Below, one piece after another: positions 1 to 7,825 of a stretch of 33,625 nucleotides of DNA (its first letter is position 1; each line of letters begins with the position of its first letter). The stretch is from Anaerococcus vaginalis (lineage in GTDB: Bacteria > Bacillota > Clostridia > Tissierellales > Peptoniphilaceae): contig NZ_HE978618.1 of assembly GCF_000307225.1 (NCBI RefSeq), forward strand, positions 1 to 33,625, in the 5' to 3' direction. The notes under the pieces were generated by a model. That model was not told the origin of the DNA. It searched no databases and saw nothing but the letters and a program-made list of their open reading frames with translations. The translations under genes were made by a program, and so were the position numbers.

Positions 1-2
1 AT

Positions 3-8
3 TGTCAA
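3..8 (-). promoter_or_regulatory. -35 box of a third tandem promoter, cut by the window edge
   Basis: The minus strand reads TTGACA here, preceded by A-rich tracts. The matching -10 box would lie beyond the left edge. The flanking sequence repeats that of the complete promoter at 76-103 (both have CAAAAAAAACTTGACAA), so I read it as another member of the same tandem set. Inference from sequence similarity only. Confidence 0.5.
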
Positions 9-75
9 GTTTTTTTTGTAATTTTTTTTATTTTTATTTACTTTTATACTCAACTTCCCTGGTGTCGACTTTTTT

Positions 76-103
76 ATTATATCTCCTTTATTTTTCTTGT
101 CAA
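76..103 (-). promoter_or_regulatory. strong sigma-A type promoter with upstream A-tracts, reading left
   Basis: On the minus strand a perfect -35 TTGACA (98-103) and a perfect -10 TATAAT (76-81) are separated by 16 bp. Upstream of the -35 are phased A-tracts (CAAAAAAAAC, CAAAAAAC), as in UP elements. Nothing between here and the left edge is convincingly coding, so it drives a transcript that continues outside the window. Together with the promoters at 201-229 and 3-8 it resembles the multi-promoter leaders of rRNA or other very highly expressed operons. Confidence 0.75.
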
Positions 104-168
104 GTTTTTTTTGAAAGTTTTTTGAATCTTTTTTCTCAATCTTCTTTCTACTTTGACTTAAATGAGAT

Positions 169-200
169 AAAAAAATATAGCTGTGTTAAACAGCTATATT
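169..200 (-). terminator. rho-independent terminator after the ATP-grasp gene
   Basis: Arms 174-183 and 191-200 are perfect 10-bp reverse complements (AATATAGCTG / CAGCTATATT) around a 7-base loop. On the minus strand they are followed by a run of seven T (169-175). It lies 35 bases past the stop codon at 235 and would end the long minus-strand operon that begins with the EF-G-like gene. Confidence 0.75.
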
Positions 201-229
201 AGTATATTATTATTTTTTTATCTTGTCAA
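201..229 (-). promoter_or_regulatory. consensus promoter TTGACA-N17-TATACT, reading left
   Basis: The minus strand has -35 TTGACA (224-229), a 17-bp spacer and -10 TATACT (201-206). The predicted start lies near 194, inside the hairpin at 174-200. It is directly downstream of the stop of the ATP-grasp gene, so it cannot serve that gene and must serve a transcript beyond the left edge. Confidence 0.6.
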
Positions 230-234
230 TTATT

Positions 235-1554
235 TTATTTTTCTTTTATTTTTAGGGAACTTACTACGTAATATTCTCTTGCTGAGCTTATTAGGGCTGC
301 GTTTCCTATTCTCATATATGGGGCTATGAATTTTTTATTGTAGGCAAATAATCCTGTAACGTATGAAAAGTTTTCTGATTTTGCTTTATTTTTTTCCATT
401 TTTATAAATTTTAAGGGTTTTACTGTGTAGTATTCTTGATATATATAGTCTTTGTTTTTTATTTTTTCTAGTATTTCCCTAAATTCTTCTTTTGTGTGCT
501 CTTTTCCTACATATATTCCGTGTGAGGCATAGCCTTGGATTGGTTTTAGTATATATTTGTCCTTGTTTTCTATTATTTTTTCTTTGTCTTTTTCGTAGTT
601 TAATTTTTCTGTATATGGTATGTGTTTTTTTATAAATTGGTTTTCTTTTTCTGATAGAATTTTTTGGCTTTCTTTTAATCTTAGGATTCTGAATATATCT
701 TTTGTGTAGAAAAGTGTTGATCTGAATGAGCCTATGCTTATTATCTCGTCATTTAGATAGGCATCTATTAGATTTTTGCCTATATCTTTATTTTCTATTA
801 AGTCGCTTGTAACGAGCCTTCTGTAGACTAGGTCTATTTTCATATCTTCTATGTATAGGCCTTTATTTTTTCTTTCTAGGTCTTTTAGGTTTGCAATTTT
901 GCAATTGTGTCCTCTTTTTTGGAATAGTTTTTTTATGGTTTGAAATTCTATATTGTCAAATTCTATTATGTCGACTATGGCTATGTTTATTTTTTCTTTT
1001 TTGCCTTTTATTGAAAAGTACAAATCTTCTATTGAGTCTACTAAAGTTTCTAGTAGGTCTATATGACTTATTTGGTATTTTTCTTCTAATTTTTTTATGG
1101 CTTTTGATTCTTTCATTAGATATGCTAGGGATTTATCTTCTAGCATAGCGGATGAGCCGTCTGTGTTTAACTCGCAAAATTTGTAGTCTTCTTTTCCATC
1201 GTACATTACATCAAATCTTGCTATTGGTGTTGATATTTTATATTTCGGATCTTTTAGGATTAGTTTTTCTGTCAATGAATCTAGGTCGAATAGTTTTCTG
1301 TAATTTTCGTTTTCTACATATTCTTTTGTTACTTTTTCTACTATTGACATAAAAATATTTATCATTTCATCGTAGAGTTTGAAGTCTTTTTCGTCGTAAA
1401 AATATGCATCATATAGGGTTGGGATTTCTTCTTCTTTGTAGGTTGCTCCGTATTCTTTTCTTTTTTTTAGTAATTTTTCAAAATCTTCTTTATATTCTTT
1501 GTAATTTTCATTTATTATTTCTTCGTAATCATTTTTTATTTTGTTATTTATCAT
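235..1554 (-). CDS. glutathionylspermidine synthase-like circularly permuted ATP-grasp protein
   Basis: A 439-residue cytosolic protein. Residues 111-140 hold RFDVMYDG followed by CELNTDGSSAMLED. This resembles the conserved R-x-D and E-x-N-x-D core of the glutathionylspermidine-synthase/circularly permuted ATP-grasp superfamily, whose members join a carboxylate to an amine using ATP. Later parts (KYILKPIQGYASHGIYVGKE, then IYQEYY) look like the lysine- and glycine-rich ATP-binding strands. The substrate cannot be told from sequence. The start has an AAAGGA site. It is the last gene of a minus-strand operon, 18 bases after the DUF951 gene, and is followed by a terminator. Family assignment is fairly sure; glutathionylspermidine itself is unlikely to be the product in this kind of organism. 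Confidence 0.72.
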   Translation of the reverse strand: MINNKIKNDYEEIINENYKEYKEDFEKLLKKRKEYGATYKEEEIPTLYDAYFYDEKDFKLYDEMINIFMSIVEKVTKEYVENENYRKLFDLDSLTEKLILKDPKYKISTPIARFDVMYDGKEDYKFCELNTDGSSAMLEDKSLAYLMKESKAIKKLEEKYQISHIDLLETLVDSIEDLYFSIKGKKEKINIAIVDIIEFDNIEFQTIKKLFQKRGHNCKIANLKDLERKNKGLYIEDMKIDLVYRRLVTSDLIENKDIGKNLIDAYLNDEIISIGSFRSTLFYTKDIFRILRLKESQKILSEKENQFIKKHIPYTEKLNYEKDKEKIIENKDKYILKPIQGYASHGIYVGKEHTKEEFREILEKIKNKDYIYQEYYTVKPLKFIKMEKNKAKSENFSYVTGLFAYNKKFIAPYMRIGNAALISSAREYYVVSSLKIKEK

Positions 1555-1572
1555 TAATTCCTTTTTTCTCCT

Positions 1573-1797
1573 CTAATCTTCTGGATTATAATTTACTATT
1601 GAAACGAATTTTCCGTTTTTGTCTTGTATTTTTCTAATCCTCTTGTCAAAGTCTGTTCTTTTTATCCAGACTAATTTGTCGCAACCTAAGCATTTTAGTT
1701 TCATATCTGCTCCCATTCGTTCAATTTTCCATTTGTTTTCTCCGCATGGATGGGGTTTTTTTAGGCTTACTATGTCATCTATTTTATATTTTTTCAT
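1573..1797 (-). CDS. DUF951 family small protein
   Basis: A 74-residue protein matching the DUF951 pattern: VSLKKPHPCG near the N-terminus, then an arginine-containing GAD-KLKC-GC segment and a basic C-terminus. The cysteines (HPCG and CLGC) may bind metal. Its function is not established. The ATG overlaps the stop of the frame-restored mscS gene as ATGA, so the two are translationally coupled. DUF951 genes are commonly found beside mscS-type genes in Firmicutes, which supports the pairing. Confidence 0.85.
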   Translation of the reverse strand: MKKYKIDDIVSLKKPHPCGENKWKIERMGADMKLKCLGCDKLVWIKRTDFDKRIRKIQDKNGKFVSIVNYNPED

Positions 1798-2656
1798 AAA
1801 TTTCCTCTTCTAATAAACTGCTTTTTATTTTCTTTTTCCATTTCGACTTTTATTAGTTCTCTTACTTTTCTTGAAATCTCCCATTGCATTCCTGCTTTTA
1901 CTAAGGAAGTTACTCTTACTGTATAGGAGAAATCTTTAAATTCGTTGATTTCATAAAATTTAAGATCTTCTATAAAGGCCTTTTTATATTTTGGTATTTT
2001 TTTATTTCTTGGGATACTCTTTCTACCATAGCTTTGACATCTTCAAGTTTTGTATCGTTTGATACGCAAAAATATGCTTCGCTTTTTTGGGCTCCTCTGT
2101 TGAAATTTTGAACATTTATTATATTTGAGTTTGGAATAATATGAAGAGATCCATTATAATCTCTTATTTTTGTTATCCTAAGGCTTACTTCTTCAACTGT
2201 TCCTTCTACTCCTGAGCAGACAACCCATTCTCCAACTCTTATCTTGTCATCAAATATTATCAAAAATCCTTTTACAAAATCTGCAATAATGGTTTGAGCT
2301 CCAAGGGCTATGGCGATACCACCGATTCCTGCTGTTGCTATTAAACTTGATGTATTTACACCAAAAATATCCAAAATCATTGTTATGGCAATAAAAATTA
2401 TTAGTATCCTTATTATAGAGTAAAAAATTTTTGATAGAGTTTCTAATTTTGCTGTATTTTTTATTCCTTTATTTTTTTTGCTATTAAAAAATTTCCTTAT
2501 TATTTTATGGACAAGTTTCAAAGTAATGAAACAAACAAACAAAACTATAATTACTGAAATTGAGTTTATAACAAATTTATTTCGCATAAAGTCAGGCAAA
2601 AGCGAACTCTTTGCGACCATTTTATCAATTTTATCTATATCTTCTAATTCATTCAT
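1794..2656 (-). CDS. MscS-family mechanosensitive channel, interrupted by one frameshift
   Basis: A small-conductance mechanosensitive channel, which releases solutes on hypo-osmotic shock. The N-terminal membrane segment (VINSISVIIVLFVCF) is followed by a second segment and the Gly/Ala-rich pore helix (TAGIGGIAIALGAQT), then the beta domain (GVEGTVEEVSLRITKIRDYNG, PNSNI). The open frame stops at 1970 after NIKRPL. In the -1 frame the protein resumes at once (KAFIEDLKFYEINEF...QFIRRGNL) and ends with a TGA at 1794-1796 that overlaps the DUF951 start. Adding one base in the T5 run at 1981-1985 restores about 287 residues. I prefer ATG 2656 (AAGGTG site) over GTG 2665. Interrupted either truly or by a sequencing error. 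Confidence 0.8.
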
Positions 2657-2657
2657 C

Positions 2658-3167
2658 TTAATCACCTTCTATGATTTTTATAATATTATCCGAAAGTTTC
2701 TTATGAAAAATTTTACCCATGTGGATGCCGTCAAGATAATAGGAATCTATTTTTCTTGAATCTACAATCAAAGCATCTAATTTCAAAAGTTTTTGGGCGA
2801 AATCATTTATTTTTTCATTCACGTATTCGTATATTGGATAAGCTTCTTCCTCCTCAATAAGCGGTGGAATAATTATTATATTTTTTCTTGCAGTTGATAA
2901 ATCTAATATACTTTTGACATTTGAATATGCAAGATTCACACTTATCCTATTTAAAAAATCATTTGTTCCACCAAAAATTATTAAATAATCAATGTCCTTA
3001 TATTTATTTTTATTTTTTTCATACCTTATAACCATATCATCTGTTGTAGATCCATTTATGCCGAAATTTAAAACTTCAAAACCCGCCTTAGTTAAAAAGC
3101 GGGTGTAGTTATTGCATTCTACAAGATAACCTTGGGTAAAGGAATCTCCGAGAGCAAATATTCTCAT
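2658..3167 (-). CDS. SGNH/GDSL-family hydrolase
   Basis: A 169-residue esterase/lipase-fold enzyme without a signal peptide. Block I GDSFTQGY places the catalytic Ser at residue 9, block III has GGTNDF (Asn 69), and block V DGIHM gives Asp146 and His149. Length is normal for single-domain SGNH hydrolases. The substrate (acyl ester, acetyl group or thioester) is unknown. The start codon overlaps the glgB stop as TAATG, so it is coupled to glgB, and it ends just before the mscS start. Confidence 0.88.
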   Translation of the reverse strand: MRIFALGDSFTQGYLVECNNYTRFLTKAGFEVLNFGINGSTTDDMVIRYEKNKNKYKDIDYLIIFGGTNDFLNRISVNLAYSNVKSILDLSTARKNIIIIPPLIEEEEAYPIYEYVNEKINDFAQKLLKLDALIVDSRKIDSYYLDGIHMGKIFHKKLSDNIIKIIEGD

Positions 3168-5158
3168 TATTTTACCTTCTTTAGTGCAAGGGCTGTCCTT
3201 GATGGAATATAAATTTCAATTCCGTCATAGTCAGTATTTTCTAAATTTTTAGATTCATAAATAACATCTTTTGAAATCCTACCAAGTCCACCAAATTCTT
3301 CATCATCTGTGTCAATAATCACTTTGAATTTTCCCTTATCGTGAATTGGCACTTGGAAGGAATCGTATGAATTTTGTGGGTGGAAATTGAATATATAAAC
3401 TATATCCTTATTTCTGTAGGCTATAACTTTTCTATCATTATCAAGCCAGAGCCTAAAAATATCATTTCCTAATTGCTTATTGTTCTTAATTTCTTCAAGC
3501 ATTTTTCTATCCCATTTTAAAAGCCAATCATATTTTAATAGGTCATTGTCTGCCAAAGACCAAAGACGTCTTGCGTAATGGAAGGAAAAATTATTGCCTT
3601 CTCTTGGAAAATCTATCCATTCTGGATGACCAAATTCATTGCCCATAAAATTCAAATATCCTTCGGCTCCCATAGAAATTGTAATCCACCTTATCATTTT
3701 GTGAAGAGCTATCGCCCTATCTATTACAATATTGTGGGTTTTCTTTTCCATATCCCAATACATAGCTGAATCTGCTAACCTAAAAATAGTAGTTTTTGAG
3801 CCAACTAAGGCTTGGTCATGACTTTCTACATAAGAAATTCTAGCTTCAGACGGTCTGGAAGTCGAAAGTTCATACCACATTCTTCCCATATCCCAATCTT
3901 CGTCACGTTTTTCTAGGGCTTTTTCCCAAAAATCTGGCATACCCATAGCAAGCCTATAATCAAAACCAATTCCACCATCGCTTATTGGAAGACACATTCC
4001 CGGCATAGCTGACATATCTTCTGCTATAGTTATGGCATTTTTTTTGACTTCTCTAATAAGTTCGTTAGCAAGTTGAAGATAATTTATGGCTTCAATATCT
4101 GTATTCATAGAAAAATATTTTGAATAATTGTCAAAATTTTCTCCCCTTCCATGATTTTTATAAATCATAGAAGTTACACCATCAAATCTAAGGCCATCAA
4201 AGTGAAATTCTTCTAGCCAATATTTTATATTTGAAAGTAGAAAATGGCATACTTCAGGTTTGTTATAGTCAAACAATTTAGAATCCCAATCAGGATGATT
4301 TCCCTCATCGCCTTCATGGAAAAATTGATATTCTGTTCCATCAAAAAGATTTATTCCTTCAATAGTATTTTTTACTGCGTGAGAATGAACCAAATCCATT
4401 ATCACATTTAAGCCCATTTGGTGAGCTGTGTTTATCAAGGATTTTAAATCATCATTTTCGCCATACCATGAGGATGGGGCAAAGAAGTTTGAGACTTGAT
4501 AGCCAAAAGATCCATAATATGGATGTTCAGCTATTGCCATAAGTTGAATTGTATTATATCCTTCCCTTTTAATCCTTGGAAGCATATTTTTTTCAAAATC
4601 CTTATAAGATCCAACATCTTCTTTTTCTAAAGCCATACCAATATGAGCCTCATAGATTAGAAGATCTTGCTTTTTTATTTTGAATTTATCGTCTGTCCAC
4701 TTGAATTTTTTTCTAGGATTTTCTATAATTGCAGAAAAATCAAGATTTTTATCTCTTTCTACCCTTCTTGCAAAAAGAGGAATCCTATCTTGGAAACTTT
4801 CTCCATAATCGACCATAACTTTCACTCTGGATTTGTGAGGAATGGTCCTAATACCCTTAATGAAAATTTCCCAATCACCATCATTGATTTTTTTTAAGGG
4901 ATGAGAGTGTCTGTCCCAATTATTAAAATCTCCAATTAGGTAAAGTCCCTTGGCATTTGGTGCCCATTCTCTGTAAATCCATCCGGTTTTTACTTTATGA
5001 AAGCCATAATAATTGTGGGCATTGGAAAAATCTTTTAGTTTTTCGCCCTTTTTCAAAAGTCTATCCTTTTGTTTTTTATATTCATCCATTCTCAGATTTA
5101 TATCATTTTTATAATCTTTAATCCAAGGATCAATTTCCAAAATCTTCCAATCTTTCAT
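3167..5158 (-). CDS. glgB: 1,4-alpha-glucan branching enzyme (eukaryotic-like GH13_8 type)
   Basis: Glycogen branching enzyme of 663 residues: it cuts an alpha-1,4 chain and re-attaches it as an alpha-1,6 branch. An N-terminal CBM48-like domain (REWAPNAKGLYLIGDFNNW, about 63-81) precedes a GH13 barrel. Visible catalytic residues are the nucleophile Asp326 (GLRFDGVTSMIY), acid/base Glu380 (TIAEDMSAMPG) and stabiliser Asp448 (VESHDQALVG), with DLVHSH at 255-260. The RFDGVTSMIY-x-x-HG form and the short N-terminus are like the eukaryotic-type subgroup also found in some bacteria. No other glycogen gene (glgA, glgC, glgP) is in the window. It lies 39 bases after the EF-G-like gene. Confidence 0.93.
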   Translation of the reverse strand: MKDWKILEIDPWIKDYKNDINLRMDEYKKQKDRLLKKGEKLKDFSNAHNYYGFHKVKTGWIYREWAPNAKGLYLIGDFNNWDRHSHPLKKINDGDWEIFIKGIRTIPHKSRVKVMVDYGESFQDRIPLFARRVERDKNLDFSAIIENPRKKFKWTDDKFKIKKQDLLIYEAHIGMALEKEDVGSYKDFEKNMLPRIKREGYNTIQLMAIAEHPYYGSFGYQVSNFFAPSSWYGENDDLKSLINTAHQMGLNVIMDLVHSHAVKNTIEGINLFDGTEYQFFHEGDEGNHPDWDSKLFDYNKPEVCHFLLSNIKYWLEEFHFDGLRFDGVTSMIYKNHGRGENFDNYSKYFSMNTDIEAINYLQLANELIREVKKNAITIAEDMSAMPGMCLPISDGGIGFDYRLAMGMPDFWEKALEKRDEDWDMGRMWYELSTSRPSEARISYVESHDQALVGSKTTIFRLADSAMYWDMEKKTHNIVIDRAIALHKMIRWITISMGAEGYLNFMGNEFGHPEWIDFPREGNNFSFHYARRLWSLADNDLLKYDWLLKWDRKMLEEIKNNKQLGNDIFRLWLDNDRKVIAYRNKDIVYIFNFHPQNSYDSFQVPIHDKGKFKVIIDTDDEEFGGLGRISKDVIYESKNLENTDYDGIEIYIPSRTALALKKVK

Positions 5159-5197
5159 TATACGCCCCTTTTCTATACTATTTTTTTACTACAAATT

Positions 5198-7258
5198 TTA
5201 TTCTTTTTTATTAGCCTCAATTATTTTTTCTGTCAATTCTTTTGGTGCTTCTTCGTATTTTTCAAATTCCATTGAGAAAGATCCTCGAGCCTGTGTCATT
5301 GATCTTAAATCTATTGAGTATGTTAAAACTTCACTTTCTGGAGCGAGCGCTGAAATTATTTGTGAGCCATCTTCTTGAGGTTCCATTCCCAAAATTTTTC
5401 CACGTCTTTTGTTCATATCTCCCATAACATCGCCCATATATTTATCATCAACCCTAATTTCAAGTTTCATTATAGGTTCAAGTAGGATTGGTTTTGCTTC
5501 AACAACACCTTTTTTGAAAGCAAGTCTTGCTGCTGATTTGAAAGCTTGTTCATTTGAATCTACTGGGTGATAAGATCCATCATATAAAGTTGCTTTTATT
5601 CCAACAACCTTGTATCCTGCAAGAGGACCCTCGTCCATAGAATCTCTTAGACCCTTTTCTACGGCTGGGAAGTAGTTTTTAGGAACTGCTCCACCAAATA
5701 CTTCTTCATCAAAAATAAATTCCTCATCACAAGGTTCAAACCTAATAAATACATCTCCATATTGACCTGCACCACCAGATTGTTTTTTGTGTTTTCCTTG
5801 AACATCTGATTTGCCCTTAATTGTTTCCCTATATGGAATCTTTAAATCTACTACCTTTGTATTAACAGAATAATTATCCTTTAACTTATCCATCAAAACT
5901 TCAAGTTGAACATTTCCAAGTCCAGCCAAAACTTCTTGGTTTGTTTCTGCATCTCTTCTATCTTCAAAAGTAGGATCTTCTTCAGATAATTTCTTTAATG
6001 CAGCAGAAATCTTGTCCTCGTCATTTTTACTTTCAGCTTCAATCGCATAATATAAAACTGGTTTTGGATATTTAATTCTTTTATATTCTATAGGATTATC
6101 CTTTGTACATAAAGAATCTCCAGTTTGAAGAATTTCTTGTTTAGAAAATGCTCCAATATCCCCAGCAACTATCTTTTCTGTTTTAAATTGTTCTTTTCCT
6201 CTTAGATAGAAAATGTTTGAAGCCTTTAATTCCTTTTCTTTGCTTATATCATAGAAGTTTTGGTCTTTTTTAATAGCACCAGATAAAACTTTGAAAATTG
6301 AAATTTTACCCAAAAATGGATCTGCAATTGTTTTAAACACAACAGCAGAAAATGGGCTATCTTCGCTAACTTCAAACTCTTCATAATCATCAGTTACTCT
6401 AAATCCTATATTTGCAGCCTTGTGGTCAGGAGAAGGCATATATTTTGTAATTACTTCTAGCAATAAATCAAGACCAATATTTTTTTCTAAACTACCAGCT
6501 ACAAGAGGAACCGCACTACCATTTACAATAGCCTTTCTAAATCCTTCTTTAAATTCTTCTTCAGTAAAGCTTTCTCCTGAGAAATATTTATCCATCAACT
6601 CATCATCGCTTTCAGCAACAACTTCTTGGATTTCCTCATAAACCGCATTTACTTCTTCAAGTCTAATTTCAGGTATTTCAACCTCTTCTACCTTGCCATC
6701 AACATATTTAAAAGCTTTTTTATCTATAACATCGATCAAACCTTCAAAGTTTTCCCCTTCACCAAGGGTTAAGGTTAGTGGGATTATTTTTTTGGAGAAA
6801 TCTATGTGTAGGTCGCTAACTACTTGGTTAAATTTAGCATTTTCTTTATCCAATTTATTAACAAAAATAATTCTTGGCAAAGAAATATTTTCAGTATATT
6901 TCCAATATTTTTCAGTTCCTACTTCGATTCCATTTTCTCCATCAATTACAAACAAAGCTGACTCGCTTGCCCTAAGAGCATTTATTACTTCTCCTTCAAA
7001 ATCAAAAAATCCAGGAGCATCAATAAAGTTTATCTTATAATCTTTGTATTCAACAGGAATTATTGAAGTTTGAATAGAAATTTTCCTTTTAATTTCTTGC
7101 TTTTCATAGTCAGATACAGTGTTTCCATCCGCTACTTTTCCAACTCTATCAATAGCCTTCGTAAAATATAGTAAAGATTCAGTTAAGGAAGTTTTTCCTG
7201 CTCCTGAATGCCCTACTAAAGCCAAATTCCTCAATTTGTTTGTTTTATAATCTTTCAT
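5198..7258 (-). CDS. elongation factor G-like translational GTPase
   Basis: A 686-residue protein with EF-G architecture. P-loop GHSGAGKT at about 16-23, switch II DAPGFFDF, guanine-specificity NKLD, domain II near 290-380, domain IV with SGGAGQYGDVFIRFEP, and a C-terminal SMTQARGSFSMEF segment. The divergent G-domain motifs (GHSGAGKT and DAPG rather than AHIDAGKTT and DTPG) mark it as the EF-G paralogue group (FusA2-like), not the main EF-G next to rpsL/rpsG. Its role is not settled. ATG 7258 is chosen because a GGAGG site lies 10 bases upstream (7269-7273); an upstream ATG at 7300 has none. First gene of the operon running to position 235. Confidence 0.9.
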   Translation of the reverse strand: MKDYKTNKLRNLALVGHSGAGKTSLTESLLYFTKAIDRVGKVADGNTVSDYEKQEIKRKISIQTSIIPVEYKDYKINFIDAPGFFDFEGEVINALRASESALFVIDGENGIEVGTEKYWKYTENISLPRIIFVNKLDKENAKFNQVVSDLHIDFSKKIIPLTLTLGEGENFEGLIDVIDKKAFKYVDGKVEEVEIPEIRLEEVNAVYEEIQEVVAESDDELMDKYFSGESFTEEEFKEGFRKAIVNGSAVPLVAGSLEKNIGLDLLLEVITKYMPSPDHKAANIGFRVTDDYEEFEVSEDSPFSAVVFKTIADPFLGKISIFKVLSGAIKKDQNFYDISKEKELKASNIFYLRGKEQFKTEKIVAGDIGAFSKQEILQTGDSLCTKDNPIEYKRIKYPKPVLYYAIEAESKNDEDKISAALKKLSEEDPTFEDRRDAETNQEVLAGLGNVQLEVLMDKLKDNYSVNTKVVDLKIPYRETIKGKSDVQGKHKKQSGGAGQYGDVFIRFEPCDEEFIFDEEVFGGAVPKNYFPAVEKGLRDSMDEGPLAGYKVVGIKATLYDGSYHPVDSNEQAFKSAARLAFKKGVVEAKPILLEPIMKLEIRVDDKYMGDVMGDMNKRRGKILGMEPQEDGSQIISALAPESEVLTYSIDLRSMTQARGSFSMEFEKYEEAPKELTEKIIEANKKE

Positions 7259-7430
7259 AATAAAATAACCTCCGTTTTGTCGATGAAAACATTTTTTCAT
7301 TCTATGTATATATACCCACTTTATAAAATTTAACTAATATATTTTTACATATAACACAGATTTTTTCATCACAAATGTTTTTATTGTTAAAAGTTATTCT
7401 AAAAAATCATAATCCATTAAAATTTTCCAT

Positions 7431-7467
7431 AAAAAATAGACCCAGAAAATCTGAGTCTATTTTTTTA
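7431..7467. terminator. bidirectional hairpin terminator at the end of the mannose PTS operon
   Basis: AAAAAATAGAC-C-CAGA and TCTG-A-GTCTATTTTTT form a roughly 15-bp stem with one mismatch and an AAA loop. A-runs on one side and T-runs on the other let it work on either strand. The DUF956 stop codon (7457-7459) lies inside the right arm, so it terminates the man operon on the minus strand. Confidence 0.8.
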
Positions 7468-7825
7468 TTAAATTCTTAATTCCTCTTTTTATCACTTCAA
7501 AAAATGATAAGGACTTTCTTAACTTATCTGCATCAACATACTTATTTAAAGCTCGCAAAGTTTTTTTATTATCCTTTGTCGTAAAAATAAAATTTCCATT
7601 TTTTTTGGTATGAATTGCAAATCTATTTATTTTTTTACCAAACAAAACTGATGCACTTACAAAAGAAATTTCTTTGTAGGGAATTTGAATATAATCATTT
7701 ATATTTTTATCATTATAATATTCAAAAGCTCCATCTCCTATCATTATATTTCCATCTGAAGTGAAACCATTGAGGCATCTTGCCTTAATGGAAAGATCTA
7801 CTTTTTTATTTTGGCTTTGAACCAT
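7457..7825 (-). CDS. manO: DUF956 family protein (ManO-like), mannose PTS associated
   Basis: A 122-residue protein of the DUF956 family (early motif KARCLNGFTSDGNIMIGDGAFEYYN shortened here; later FAIHTKKNGNFIFTTKD). The family is almost always the last gene of Firmicutes mannose-type PTS operons, where ManO is described as a regulator of man expression. The fold looks like a small all-beta PH-like domain with a basic C-terminal tail (KRGIKNLIKK). Its ATG overlaps the IID stop (TAATG). Association is clear; mechanism is not. Confidence 0.88.
   Translation of the reverse strand: MVQSQNKKVDLSIKARCLNGFTSDGNIMIGDGAFEYYNDKNINDYIQIPYKEISFVSASVLFGKKINRFAIHTKKNGNFIFTTKDNKKTLRALNKYVDADKLRKSLSFFEVIKRGIKNLIKK

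Noticed and set aside
2-202. Plus-strand open frame of 66 codons at the left edge
   Set aside because: Low-complexity Phe/Leu/Tyr translation from T-rich DNA, no ribosome site, and it lies over minus-strand promoters and a terminator.
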